Of a stretch of 22,034 bases of DNA, positions 1-7,281 are shown one piece after another. A program made the translations under genes and the position numbers. This DNA comes from Puniceicoccales bacterium (GTDB lineage Bacteria > Verrucomicrobiota > Verrucomicrobiia > Opitutales > UBA953): positions 1 to 22,034 of the forward strand of contig JAITIB010000069.1 in the NCBI GenBank assembly GCA_031279675.1, given 5' to 3'. Numbering within the stretch: position 1 is the first letter of the stretch; each line of letters starts with the position of its first letter. Under the pieces are notes generated by a model. It was not told where the DNA came from. It did not search any database and was given only the letters and a program-made list of their open reading frames with translations.

Positions 1-270
1 ACTCCCCCGAAGGTTGGGGGAACTCCCCCGAAGATCGGGGGAACTCCCCCGAAGATTGGGGGAACTCCCCCGAAGATTGGGGGAACTCCCCCGAAGATTG
101 GGGGAACTCCCCCGAAGACTGGGGGAACTCCCCCGAAGATTGGGGGAACTCCCCCGAAGGTTGGGGGAACTCCCCCGAAGGTTGGGGGAACTCCCCCGAA
201 GATTGGGGGAACTCCCCCGAAGATTGGGGGAACTCCCCCGAAGGTTGGGGGAACTCCTTGGTGCGGGGGG
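1..270. repeat. Tandem array of a 21-base hairpin repeat (left array)
   Basis: About 12 head-to-tail copies of a 21-base unit: AACTCCCCC, a 7-base spacer (GAAGATT, GAAGGTT, GAAGACT or GAAGATC), then GGGGG. The first copy is cut by the window edge, so the array probably continues to the left. Copies 2-12 cover 21-251, and a decayed copy (AACTCC, then TTGGTGC and a G run) covers about 252-270. Inside each unit C5 and G5 can pair across the 7-base spacer. Across unit junctions GGGGGA and TCCCCC can pair around two bases. The period is a multiple of three and contains no stop, so long open frames cross the array (a GELPRRL heptad in one frame), but nothing suggests translation. The array lies just beyond the 3' end of the minus-strand transglutaminase-like gene. 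A second array of the same family is at 17396-17647. Confidence 0.95.
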
Positions 271-301
271 AGGAGGTCCGGGCGCGACTGTGGTTTTACC
301 T

Positions 302-320
302 CAAGTTGGGGGGGGACTTG
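302..320 (-). terminator. Possible weak terminator hairpin after the transglutaminase-like gene
   Basis: An inverted repeat CAAGT (302-306) / ACTTG (316-320) encloses a loop dominated by a run of eight G on the plus strand. It begins 5 bases past the stop codon of the minus-strand gene that ends at 326. The stem has only 5 pairs and no real T tract follows, so it is a weak candidate. The neighbouring 21-base hairpin array may itself act as the transcript end. Confidence 0.3.
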
Positions 321-325
321 GGGAA

Positions 326-2386
326 TTATTGCATGGCGTCGCGCTTTTGCGCGCCGAGGGCGTCAATTTCCGTGGCGCGCTTATTATAACGGGCGGCTTT
401 GCGCTCATTGCCGTCGTTTTCAAAGACTTGGGCGAGTTTGCGGCAGACGCGGGCTTCCATGGGGAGGCGGAAGGCGTCGCCTTTGCCTTGGGTGTCAATT
501 TTTTCGTTAAACACCTTTTCGAGAACAAGGATGGCGGAGTGGCGGACTTCGGGGCTGTCCTTGGCGGCGGCGGCAAAGTCGGAGGCGATGGCGAGATAGA
601 GCATGAGGCGTCCGCCGTAGGTGCGCAGGGTGTTGTTGTAAAGCAGGCCGATGCGGCGCGTGTCGTTGCGGGTTTGGTAAAAGGCGACTTCGCGGCGGAT
701 GGAGGCGAGGAGGAGGTCGTGGCGCGCGGGGTGTTCGCGGGCGAGCTGGCGGCGGCGGTTGCGGAGTTGCTCGCCGACGCGGTCGGGGTCTTGGCGGGGG
801 AAGATTTTTTCCATCTCGATGCGGTCGCTTAGATCGAGGTGGTCGGGGTGTTTTTTCATGAGCTTGCGGTATTCGTTGACGAGCTTTTGCCAGTAATCGG
901 TGGGGCGGGTTTTTTTGTCGGCAAGAAGCGCGTCAACCCAGGTGCGCCAGCGTTCGGGGTCGTGGGGGTTGCGGCGCGCGGCGGCTTCAAGGAGCTCGGT
1001 GTGCCCGGTGGTGTCGTTCTGGAGGGCGAGCAGGAGAGTGGCCGCGCGGGTGAGGCGCAGGGCGTTGAGGCGGTTGCCGTTCGTGCGGTCGGGGTCGTCG
1101 TAGAGAAAAAAATCCCACTCGCGGAAGCTGCGCCCGGTCTGGGGGCTTCGGGTGTGCCCGCAATCAAAGTCGTCGCTGCTGAAGCGTCCGGTGCCGTTGT
1201 GCCAGCCCTTTTTGCCGCGCAGGGCGACCCAGGCGTGTCCGCCGCGCGAGCTCTGGCCACCGACGTGGGCCGCGGGGACGGCGTGGGCGCGGGCGTTGGC
1301 TTCCGTGAACTCGGCCTGCTGCTGGCAGACGCCGCCAATGGTGCGGATGTGCTCCATTGTGTAGGACGGGTAAGGGGGGTGGTGGAGGCGGTAGGGGACC
1401 ATGCTGTAGGCGACGCCAAGGCGGGCGAGGGGGAGCTTGATGTTGGCGACGGCCCAGTCGAGGCTGTCGTAGCCGAAGCGGCTCGGGGCGACGCCCCAGA
1501 CGAGTTCGTCGGGAAGAATCTGGGAGGGATCAATGAGGAGCTGCTTGCGGGCGTCGGCCTTGACGTAGTAGGCGTAGGCGCGCTCGGCGGCGGAGAGGTT
1601 GCCGTTGCGCGCGTCGTGGATGAGGGCGAGGGCGAGGACAAGGTTTTCGTAACGCTGGCGTTCCGCAGCGGTCGTGGCCTTGGCGTGGAGGGCGGCCCAG
1701 ACTTTGAGCGCGCCGGGGGGGTGGTCGTGGGGGGTGAGGGCGTTGAGGAAATTTTCGAGCGAAGGTGCCGTGGTGAGAACGTGCCGGGCAAAGGGTTTTG
1801 CCGCGCGCGCCCAGTCCGCAAAGGCGTTTTCGCCAAGGCGATTCATGAGCTCAAGCTGGGCGAGGGCGAGGGGCAGGGCGGTTTTTGAAAAAGTGTTCTC
1901 CAGTGTGGTGGGGCCGGCGAGGCGGGAACGGCGGGCGATGCTGTGCAGGGCGGCGGCGTGGAGACGTTCCTTGTGCTCGGCCCAGCGTGCGTCGTCGATG
2001 CGGGCACGGGTGGCGGCGATGAGGTCGAGGAGGGCGTCGGGGCGTTCAAAGTCCTTGAACTCGGGGAGCGGGGGCCGGGTGGGCTTGGCGGGCGCGGGGG
2101 GGCTTTTTTCCCCTTGCCCGGTGGACGGGGGCGGGGGCGGGGGCGGGGCGGGCGGCGGGGGGTGAATGATGGGAATGTCGAAGTCGGGCGGGGAGTTGGG
2201 CTGCCCGGCAACATTCGGGGCGGGGGTGTTGTAAAGATGGTGCCAACAAACGAATCCGCCGATGCCGGCGAGAAGGATGACGATGAGAACCTTGTAAACG
2301 AAAGCGTTGCCGGAGTCAGTGCTTTGGACGATGACGCGGGTGGAACGCTGGGGGGGGCGGGCTGGACGGCGTTGTGGCGTGTTCAT
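326..2386 (-). CDS. Membrane-anchored transglutaminase-like domain protein with proline-rich linker
   Basis: A 686-residue protein from the ATG at 2386. A TTG 13 codons upstream (2425) is the alternative start; neither has a clear ribosome binding site. Residues about 1-29 are basic and probably cytoplasmic, 30-48 form one membrane span (VYKVLIVILLAGIGGF), and 75-107 are proline-rich with PPPPAPPPPPPP. The rest is a large exported domain. A transglutaminase-like core lies near residues 350-420: GGVCQQQAEF carries the likely nucleophile Cys354, GGHAWVAL carries His384, and SSDDFDCG offers an acidic third residue around 405. The C-terminal 250 residues are charged and helical, without a domain I recognise. 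Members of the superfamily act as cysteine proteases or peptide cross-linkers, but the substrate here is unknown. It follows the ExbD-like gene with a 63-base gap, so the two are probably co-transcribed. Confidence 0.82.
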   Translation of the reverse strand: MNTPQRRPARPPQRSTRVIVQSTDSGNAFVYKVLIVILLAGIGGFVCWHHLYNTPAPNVAGQPNSPPDFDIPIIHPPPPAPPPPPPPSTGQGEKSPPAPAKPTRPPLPEFKDFERPDALLDLIAATRARIDDARWAEHKERLHAAALHSIARRSRLAGPTTLENTFSKTALPLALAQLELMNRLGENAFADWARAAKPFARHVLTTAPSLENFLNALTPHDHPPGALKVWAALHAKATTAAERQRYENLVLALALIHDARNGNLSAAERAYAYYVKADARKQLLIDPSQILPDELVWGVAPSRFGYDSLDWAVANIKLPLARLGVAYSMVPYRLHHPPYPSYTMEHIRTIGGVCQQQAEFTEANARAHAVPAAHVGGQSSRGGHAWVALRGKKGWHNGTGRFSSDDFDCGHTRSPQTGRSFREWDFFLYDDPDRTNGNRLNALRLTRAATLLLALQNDTTGHTELLEAAARRNPHDPERWRTWVDALLADKKTRPTDYWQKLVNEYRKLMKKHPDHLDLSDRIEMEKIFPRQDPDRVGEQLRNRRRQLAREHPARHDLLLASIRREVAFYQTRNDTRRIGLLYNNTLRTYGGRLMLYLAIASDFAAAAKDSPEVRHSAILVLEKVFNEKIDTQGKGDAFRLPMEARVCRKLAQVFENDGNERKAARYNKRATEIDALGAQKRDAMQ

Positions 2387-2449
2387 GGCGGGGCGGGGCG
2401 TAGGGGGCGCCGGGGGGGCTTTCAAGAAAAATGTGGCGCGCGGGGAGCG

Positions 2450-3037
2450 TCAGCGCGGCGCGGCTACGAACGGATGGGTGTTTCCGGGGCCGTCCTCGGC
2501 GGCGATCTGGACGTGGGAGAATCCCGCCTCGCTGGCATAGGCGCAGAGCTGGAAGAAGCGTTGCATGCTCACGGAGGCGTCCATTTTCAGAAGAAGGATG
2601 ATGGGCGTGGCGGGGGCCGTTTTGCCTTCGCCAGCTTGCGGGGCTTCCGCGGCAAGGCGTCTGGCTTCGACGCCGAGCGCGTGGCGGAGGGCCTTGTCGG
2701 TCTGCGGGAAAATGCGTCCGTTAAAAATAACAAGCGCGTCGGATTTCGCCGTGAGCGTTTGCGACACGGGCGCGGTGAGGACGGCACCCGCGCGCACGCC
2801 GGGAAGCGGGGCAAGCGAGCCGCTTCGGGGGAGGGTCAATGAAAGGGCGGTGGCGGAGGCGTTTCCCTCCTCCTTGTTCATGGCCACCGTCAACCCGGGG
2901 GGGAGGAGAAAGGTGGAGCCGGTAAGGGTGAAGAGCACGGCGACGAGCAACACTGTCACGAGCGGCACGCTGTCCACGCGCCGGTCCGGCGGGGAGAGGC
3001 GGGCGTGCAATCCCAAGGGGCTGTGGAAGCTGGACAT
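2450..3037 (-). CDS. ExbD/TolR-like biopolymer transport protein, degenerate
   Basis: A 195-residue protein with a short N-terminal cytoplasmic stretch, one membrane span (about residues 26-48, VPLVTVLLVAVLFTLTG) and a periplasmic domain. That domain ends in a segment typical of ExbD/TolR (IILLLKMDASVSMQRFFQLC, then AGFSHVQIAAE). ExbD and TolR normally use proton flow through an ExbB/TolQ partner to energise the outer membrane, and they carry an Asp in the span just after a Pro (PLIDV in classical members). Here the equivalent stretch reads PLVTV, so the Asp position is Thr. No ExbB/TolQ gene is visible nearby. The family assignment is fairly safe, but proton-driven function is doubtful. A structural or regulatory role with the downstream transglutaminase-like protein is possible. 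Confidence 0.75.
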   Translation of the reverse strand: MSSFHSPLGLHARLSPPDRRVDSVPLVTVLLVAVLFTLTGSTFLLPPGLTVAMNKEEGNASATALSLTLPRSGSLAPLPGVRAGAVLTAPVSQTLTAKSDALVIFNGRIFPQTDKALRHALGVEARRLAAEAPQAGEGKTAPATPIILLLKMDASVSMQRFFQLCAYASEAGFSHVQIAAEDGPGNTHPFVAAPR

Positions 3038-3099
3038 GGGAGGTGGAAAAACGGTGCGCCGCTACAGGGGCCGTGAAGCCGGGGGGAATGCGGCGGGGG

Positions 3100-3115
3100 G
3101 CGCCGCGGGCGGCGC
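3100..3115 (-). terminator. GC hairpin directly after the small basic protein gene
   Basis: GCGCCG (3100-3105) and CGGCGC (3110-3115) form a perfect 6-pair stem with a 4-base loop, starting one base past the stop codon of the minus-strand gene ending at 3117. No T tract follows, so it may be a transcript-end or stabilising hairpin rather than a true intrinsic terminator. Confidence 0.35.
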
Positions 3116-3116
3116 A

Positions 3117-3272
3117 TCACACATCGGGCTTTGTCTTGGGAAGGCCTTGCACGCGTTGCGCTTTCCATTGCCCGCGTTTCTTGAGCAGGTCCACGCGCTC
3201 GAAACGTTTCAGGACGGTGCGCTTGGACGAGCTTGCCGTGGCGGATGATTTAAAACTTCTGTGTTGGGTCAT
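3117..3272 (-). CDS. Small basic protein conserved in Verrucomicrobia/Chlamydiae
   Basis: A 51-residue, strongly basic protein beginning MTQHRSFKSS and containing RTVLKRFERVDLLKKRG, then LPKTKPDV at the C-terminus. I recognise this as the short 'small basic protein' family found across Verrucomicrobia and Chlamydiae (I believe TIGR04137). Members are about 50 residues, start MS.H.SL/SF and end with a KTKP-like tail. The function is not established; the charge suggests RNA or ribosome binding, which is inference. The ATG at 3272 is chosen because the family starts there. The frame stays open 39 codons further upstream, but that part has no family resemblance. It stands alone between the DUF6807 and ExbD-like genes with gaps of 80-90 bases on both sides, so it may have its own promoter. 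Confidence 0.85.
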   Translation of the reverse strand: MTQHRSFKSSATASSSKRTVLKRFERVDLLKKRGQWKAQRVQGLPKTKPDV

Positions 3273-3361
3273 TGCGGTGTCTTGCTTGGTTGTGAAAGGG
3301 GGCGCATGGAAGGAGTGTTTGCGTGGAAGGCAATCCAATTTCTTCCGCCGCCGCGCGCGTC

Positions 3362-4372
3362 TCAGGCTTTCGCCGCGAAGTCCTCCCAAAGCCCGTCAAG
3401 GCCGGCTTCCTTGGGCGTGCCGGCGTAGGCGACGACGCGGTAGCGCAGGCGCAGCGTTTCGCCCTTGGGCAGCGTGATGGGCTGGTCGCGCGGGATGAAG
3501 AGCATGGGCATGGGCGAGATGTTTCCGTAGTCGCGCGCGAACCACCGGCTTTTGCCAAAGGGGCCGGGGAGGTTTTCCGGGATGAGCACGGCGACGCCCT
3601 CCGTGATGTCCAGCCCGGCGCGCTTGCCGTAAAAACTGCACCAGCGCGCGCGCTTCCCGTGGATGTTTGCGGCGCCTTTCGCGCCCGTGTCGCTTTCCAG
3701 CGTGCCGCCGCCGGTGACGCTGATGTCGGGCGCGCAGCGCACGCCGTAGAGGCCGTGGTTGGTCTGCTGGATGGTGATGGGGGTGAGGGGGTGCAGGTCG
3801 AGGGTGGCGTCGAGAATGTAACGCCGCTCGTCGAGGAGGCGCAGCTCGTAACGCCGTTCGTCGGTGAGAATGGGGTCCTGACCGGGTTTGTTCCAATGGC
3901 AGCGGTCGGTGAATATGGCGTGGGTCTCGTCGATGGATTCAAGGCGGAAGCCCTGGGAGAGGATCTGTCCGTCCGCGAGCGCGTTTTGCCAGTAATTGCC
4001 GCCGTTGACACGGTCGCACCCGAAGAAAATGCCCCGGTGGTGCGGCCAGGGCTGGGCGCTTTCGGCAATGAGGCTGAGGCCGGTGGCGGGGCCGGCAAGC
4101 GGATACCAGTAGGGGTATTTTTGCGCGACGCCGGCGCGGTAGGTGGTGAGGTTGATGTTGTTTTTGCGAAACCAGGCCTGGCTTTCGTAGTTGTAGTAGG
4201 TGAGGTGCTTTTGGGGCGGGGCGCCGGCGTGGTTCACGTATTTGGCGTCAAAGTCGGCGGGCGGCTTCTTTTCGGGGGCGGCTGGGGGCGTTGCGCCGGA
4301 GGAGAGGATCGGGGGCGTCAGGCCAAGGGTGGCCAGCATGGCGGTGTTTTTGAGAAAGGAACGGCGTTGCAT
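3362..4372 (-). CDS. Tat-exported DUF6807 (PmoA-like) family protein
   Basis: A 336-residue protein. The N-terminus QRRSFLKN followed by a hydrophobic stretch matches the twin-arginine signal (RRxFLK). The mature protein has the sequence character of the DUF6807 family (annotated as 'methane oxygenase PmoA' in Pfam, a misleading name): AGPATGLSLIAE, then QPWPHHRGIFFGCDRVNGGNYW, and later NHGLYGVR and GKRARWCSFYG. These proteins are abundant in Planctomycetes, Verrucomicrobia and Bacteroidetes, often among polysaccharide-use genes, but their reaction is not established to my knowledge. Expected location is the periplasm. It lies 78 bases downstream of trpC on the same strand, with no obvious functional link. 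The start ATG at 4372 is supported by the Tat signal. Confidence 0.85.
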   Translation of the reverse strand: MQRRSFLKNTAMLATLGLTPPILSSGATPPAAPEKKPPADFDAKYVNHAGAPPQKHLTYYNYESQAWFRKNNINLTTYRAGVAQKYPYWYPLAGPATGLSLIAESAQPWPHHRGIFFGCDRVNGGNYWQNALADGQILSQGFRLESIDETHAIFTDRCHWNKPGQDPILTDERRYELRLLDERRYILDATLDLHPLTPITIQQTNHGLYGVRCAPDISVTGGGTLESDTGAKGAANIHGKRARWCSFYGKRAGLDITEGVAVLIPENLPGPFGKSRWFARDYGNISPMPMLFIPRDQPITLPKGETLRLRYRVVAYAGTPKEAGLDGLWEDFAAKA

Positions 4373-4450
4373 GATGATGTTGGTGTTGAAGGTTTCGTTT
4401 CGGGCGTGGGCAGACAGGGGGCGGGGCGAAAGGTTGCCGTGGGAATGCGG

Positions 4451-5263
4451 CTAATCGGCGGGGGCGTCGGGGTGGAGCTGGAGCTGGCGCATGAGGGTGT
4501 CAAGGTCATCGGCCTGCATCAGCGCTTCCCCGACAAGGAGGGCGTCCGCTCCGGCGGCCTGCATGCGCGCGGCGTCGCGGGGCGCGCGAATGCCGCTTTC
4601 GGCAACCTTGATGATGGTGCGGGGGATTTGCGGAAGGTGCTTTTCCGCAAAGGCAAGGTCGGTCTTGAACGTGCCAAGGTTGCGGTTGTTCACGCCGATG
4701 ATGCGCGGGCCGAGGGCGAGGGCGCGTTCGAGCTCGTGCGCGTCATGGACTTCAAAAAGGGTGTCAAGGCCGGCGAGCGTGGCGGCGTCATAAAGCTCGC
4801 CCAGGGTTGCCGCGTCGAGAGCGCGGACGATGAGCAGTATGCAGCGGGCGCCGGCCTCGGCGGCCTCGACGATTTGCAGGGGGTGGAGAATGAAGTCCTT
4901 GCGCAAACAGGGCAGGTGGCGTTGGTGGCGGTTTTGAAAGTCAACGACATCCCAGAGATCCTCGATTTTCCCGGAGAAAAACTTTTCGTCAGTCAGCACA
5001 CTGAGCGCGTCGGCGCCGGCATTGGTGTAAAGGCGGGCCTGCTCGGTGGCGTCGGCACCGGTGTTGATGGGGCCCGCGCTGGGCGAGGCGCGTTTGATTT
5101 CGGCAATGACGGCGAGACGCCCGGGTTTGCGGAGCGCGGTGTGGAACGCGGGGCCCTCGCGGCGAATCTGCCCGAGGCGCTCGAGCTCGCTTTCGCGGAC
5201 GGGGCGGAGGCGCGGCGCGATTTCCCGGGCTTTCCATGCCATGATTTCCGTTAATTTGTCCAT
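4451..5263 (-). CDS. trpC: Indole-3-glycerol-phosphate synthase
   Basis: A 270-residue single-domain TIM barrel of normal length for TrpC. It converts carboxyphenylamino-deoxyribulose phosphate to indole-3-glycerol phosphate in tryptophan synthesis, in the cytoplasm. Family motifs appear in order: AEIKRASPS (strand 1, catalytic Lys), SVLTDEKFFSG, CLRKDFI (catalytic Lys), LFEVHD, GVNNRNL, AESGI and LLVGEALM. The N-terminus MDKLTEIMAWKAREI is typical, so the ATG at 5263 is secure. No other trp genes are in the window, so the gene is separated from any trp operon. A 228-base non-coding gap lies upstream, which suggests its own promoter. Confidence 0.97.
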   Translation of the reverse strand: MDKLTEIMAWKAREIAPRLRPVRESELERLGQIRREGPAFHTALRKPGRLAVIAEIKRASPSAGPINTGADATEQARLYTNAGADALSVLTDEKFFSGKIEDLWDVVDFQNRHQRHLPCLRKDFILHPLQIVEAAEAGARCILLIVRALDAATLGELYDAATLAGLDTLFEVHDAHELERALALGPRIIGVNNRNLGTFKTDLAFAEKHLPQIPRTIIKVAESGIRAPRDAARMQAAGADALLVGEALMQADDLDTLMRQLQLHPDAPAD

Positions 5264-5491
5264 GCGGCGCAGGGTTGGGGTTGTTTTTTTTCACCACAAG
5301 ACAAATGCGAGTTGGACCCAAACTATGCGATAAGAACCTGTTTAAGATCTTCTAAGGAGGAAAAGGCGCGCAGTCACACCTTGAATCATTGGGAGCGGCG
5401 ACAAGTCGTTTCCCAAGACCTGCCCCAACGGGGAGCCATTGCGGAAAATCCCAATGGCGCCTTGTTCACGGCGGGCTTGTTCAGCGTTCCT
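5264..5491. other. Intergenic gap with a structured element and a possible IS end
   Basis: A 228-base non-coding stretch between the glycosyltransferase stop and the trpC start. CATTGGGA (5387-5394) and TCCCAATG (5449-5456) are an 8-base perfect inverted repeat, enclosing two small hairpins: CGAC/GTCG (5399-5408) and CCCC/GGGG (5423-5433). The sequence GAACCTGTTTAAGATCTTCT (5334-5353) resembles the outer end of some IS5-family insertion sequences, but no transposase or matching second end is visible. Base composition is lower in GC than the flanking genes. I could not fix a promoter for trpC here. Confidence 0.5.
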
Positions 5492-6805
5492 TCAATCAGC
5501 CTCACCGATGGCATTGTGGACAAACTCTTGCACGGACGGCGTTTGCGCCCCCAGCCCAAAGCTCTCATCCGCCGCGCTCGTGCGCGTCCCAATCTGGCGC
5601 AATGCCGTGGATAGTCTCGCAGCGTTCGCATGGGCGCAAAATTCTCGCTCGACCCAGTTTCGGGCGGCTCTGCGTGTGCGTTCGCGAAAAGCGGCGTCCA
5701 TATGCAGGCGACGGATCGCGGCGATCCAACCTGCGGTGTCCCCGGCGGTCACGACTTGCCCCGTGGCGCCGTCCACCACGGCTTCCGTTGTTCCAGAGAC
5801 GGCGCTTGTGATGACGGGGATTCCATGCGCCATTGCTTCGGGGATGACGTTGGGGAGGCCGTCGCGGTCTCCGTCTTCAGCGACCACGCCGGTGAAGAGG
5901 AAGATGTCCGCGGTGGCGTATTCCGCGGCAATTTGCGCATACTCTTGTTTTCCGGTGAATACGATGGTGTTGGCGAGCCCGAGCGTTTCGGCGCGTTGCC
6001 GCAGTGCGTCGAGCAGGGGCCCTTCCCCGGCGATTCGTGCGGTGAAGGCGATCCCTGCGGTGCGCAATGCTTCGTAAATGGCGATCTGGTGTTGAAATCC
6101 TTTTTTGGGCACGAGCCGTCCGACGCTCAAGAGGCGCAACGGCGTTCCATCCGCGCTTGCTCTACGCAGGGGCGCGTCGAGGTCTTCGCGGAATTGTGGC
6201 AGGGTGTCGAGCCCGCGCCGGATGAGGTGGACGCGCGCTGGTGGCACACCGAGGTCCAGCAGGCGTCGTCGCGCGGCCTCCGTCGTCGTGTGGACGAGGT
6301 GTGCGCGGGCGAGTTTGTGCCGGAGCGTCCAGTCTCCGCCGTGCCGGAATAAATCGTAGGCGTGGGCGCCCGTGGAAAAGGGGATGCCCGTGAGCTCGTT
6401 CAGCATCCACGCCGCCGCCGCCGGCATCGTTCCCCAGACGGCATGGAAGAGCTCCGGCGGGTTCGCGCGGAAATGTCCGGCGGTGTCCAGCGCGAAGGCG
6501 AGGCCGAGAAGATTTTCCCCGATGTTGAGCAGGCTTGGCGTGGATTCGGCCATGTAGGCGGCCCAGACGCGGCGTAGTGCGCCGGGGCGGCGCCACGCCC
6601 AGAGGGGGAGTTTGAGGAAGATGACGCGGAAAATCGCGGCAAAGGGATATCGCCGCACACGCAGCCCTTCCCATTCGGGTTTGCCGTGCCAGAGGGACCA
6701 GATTTCGATCTCAACGTCGCCCCGTTCGCGCATGGCGCGGATTTCGCGCTGCAGAAACGTTTCCGTCGCAACCGGGAAACAGGTGAAGAGATAGGCGATG
6801 CGCAT
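5492..6805 (-). CDS. Group-1 (GT4) glycosyltransferase, colanic-acid WcaL-like
   Basis: A 437-residue cytoplasmic or membrane-peripheral glycosyltransferase with a GT-B fold. The N-terminus RIAYLFTCFPVATETFLQRE matches WcaL/AmsK-type enzymes. The C-terminal half shows LLSVGRLVPKKGFQ, the donor-binding GEGPLLDALR, and the GT4 signature GLPNVIPEAMAHGIPVITS with the paired acidic residues of the E-x7-E motif, followed by GTTEAVVDGATG. Such enzymes add a sugar to lipid-linked exopolysaccharide or O-antigen precursors. Donor and acceptor cannot be read from sequence. No other polysaccharide genes are adjacent; it follows tatA by 87 bases. An AGGAGG lies about 20 bases upstream of the ATG at 6805, which is further than a usual ribosome binding site. 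Confidence 0.92.
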   Translation of the reverse strand: MRIAYLFTCFPVATETFLQREIRAMRERGDVEIEIWSLWHGKPEWEGLRVRRYPFAAIFRVIFLKLPLWAWRRPGALRRVWAAYMAESTPSLLNIGENLLGLAFALDTAGHFRANPPELFHAVWGTMPAAAAWMLNELTGIPFSTGAHAYDLFRHGGDWTLRHKLARAHLVHTTTEAARRRLLDLGVPPARVHLIRRGLDTLPQFREDLDAPLRRASADGTPLRLLSVGRLVPKKGFQHQIAIYEALRTAGIAFTARIAGEGPLLDALRQRAETLGLANTIVFTGKQEYAQIAAEYATADIFLFTGVVAEDGDRDGLPNVIPEAMAHGIPVITSAVSGTTEAVVDGATGQVVTAGDTAGWIAAIRRLHMDAAFRERTRRAARNWVEREFCAHANAARLSTALRQIGTRTSAADESFGLGAQTPSVQEFVHNAIGEAD

Positions 6806-6892
6806 GGTGTCCGGAGGTGGCGTCCTCCTGTTTCAGCCGGCGGCGCCAATCGGGGCGCGGGAATGCGGGCGGGGGGGGCGGGGTGGGCGGCC

Positions 6893-7207
6893 TTATTCCG
6901 GCTTTGCCTTGTCGTTCCCGTCGTTGAGCTTTGCGCGTTCCTCTTTTTCGATGCGTGCGCGGATGCGTGCGCGTTCCTCTTCCTCGATGGTTTTCTCGCG
7001 CTCGCGCTTGCGTTCGTCCTCATCCATGGCGGAGCGCACTTCGTCCTCGATCTCGTCGCTGGCGCGTTTGAATTCACGGCGCGCCTTGCCGAGTCCGCGG
7101 GCGAGCTCGGGGAGTTTGCTTCCGCCGAAGAGGAGCACTACCAGGAGGACGACGAGGATGATGACGCCGGGCTGCATGTTTCCGAGAAATGCGAGTGGTG
7201 TTTGCAT
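6893..7207 (-). CDS. tatA: Sec-independent protein translocase subunit TatA/TatE
   Basis: A 104-residue protein with the TatA layout: a short N-terminus, one membrane span (GVIILVVLLVVLLFGGSKL), the FG hinge, an amphipathic helix (LPELARGLGKARREFKRA) and a long charged tail rich in Glu, Lys and Arg. TatA forms the pore used by TatBC to export folded twin-arginine proteins. tatB and tatC are not in the window. Three other genes here encode Tat-signal proteins (3362-4372, 7282-8703, 18568-19479), so the system has clear local clients. A terminator-like hairpin separates it from the oxidoreductase gene upstream. The start ATG at 7207 is the only one giving the canonical N-terminus. Confidence 0.93.
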   Translation of the reverse strand: MQTPLAFLGNMQPGVIILVVLLVVLLFGGSKLPELARGLGKARREFKRASDEIEDEVRSAMDEDERKREREKTIEEEERARIRARIEKEERAKLNDGNDKAKPE

Positions 7208-7246
7208 GGGTGCTTTTTCTGAAGGGTTGAATGCGGGTGTTCAAAG

Positions 7247-7272
7247 CGGCAGGCCCCGGGTGGAGCCTGCCG
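7247..7272 (-). terminator. Intrinsic terminator after the Gfo/Idh/MocA gene
   Basis: CGGCAGGC (7247-7254) and GCCTGCCG (7265-7272) form a perfect 8-pair stem with a 10-base loop. Read on the minus strand it is preceded by AAAA and followed by CTTT, and it starts 9 bases after the stop codon of the gene ending at 7282. The flanking A/T bases make it potentially bidirectional. It should end the operon that reads from the sigma factor gene. Confidence 0.7.
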
Positions 7273-7281
7273 TTTTGGAAG

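Noticed and set aside
1..270. CRISPR array
   Set aside because: Units are contiguous, with no unique spacers of 25-40 bases and no cas genes nearby.
14..832. Long open frame with a GELPRRL heptad repeat
   Set aside because: It is the translation of the 21-base DNA array, which is open in all frames because the period is a multiple of three, followed by the antisense of the transglutaminase-like gene.
3323..5254. A 643-codon plus-strand open frame
   Set aside because: Antisense to trpC and the DUF6807 gene, both of which have clear family motifs on the minus strand.
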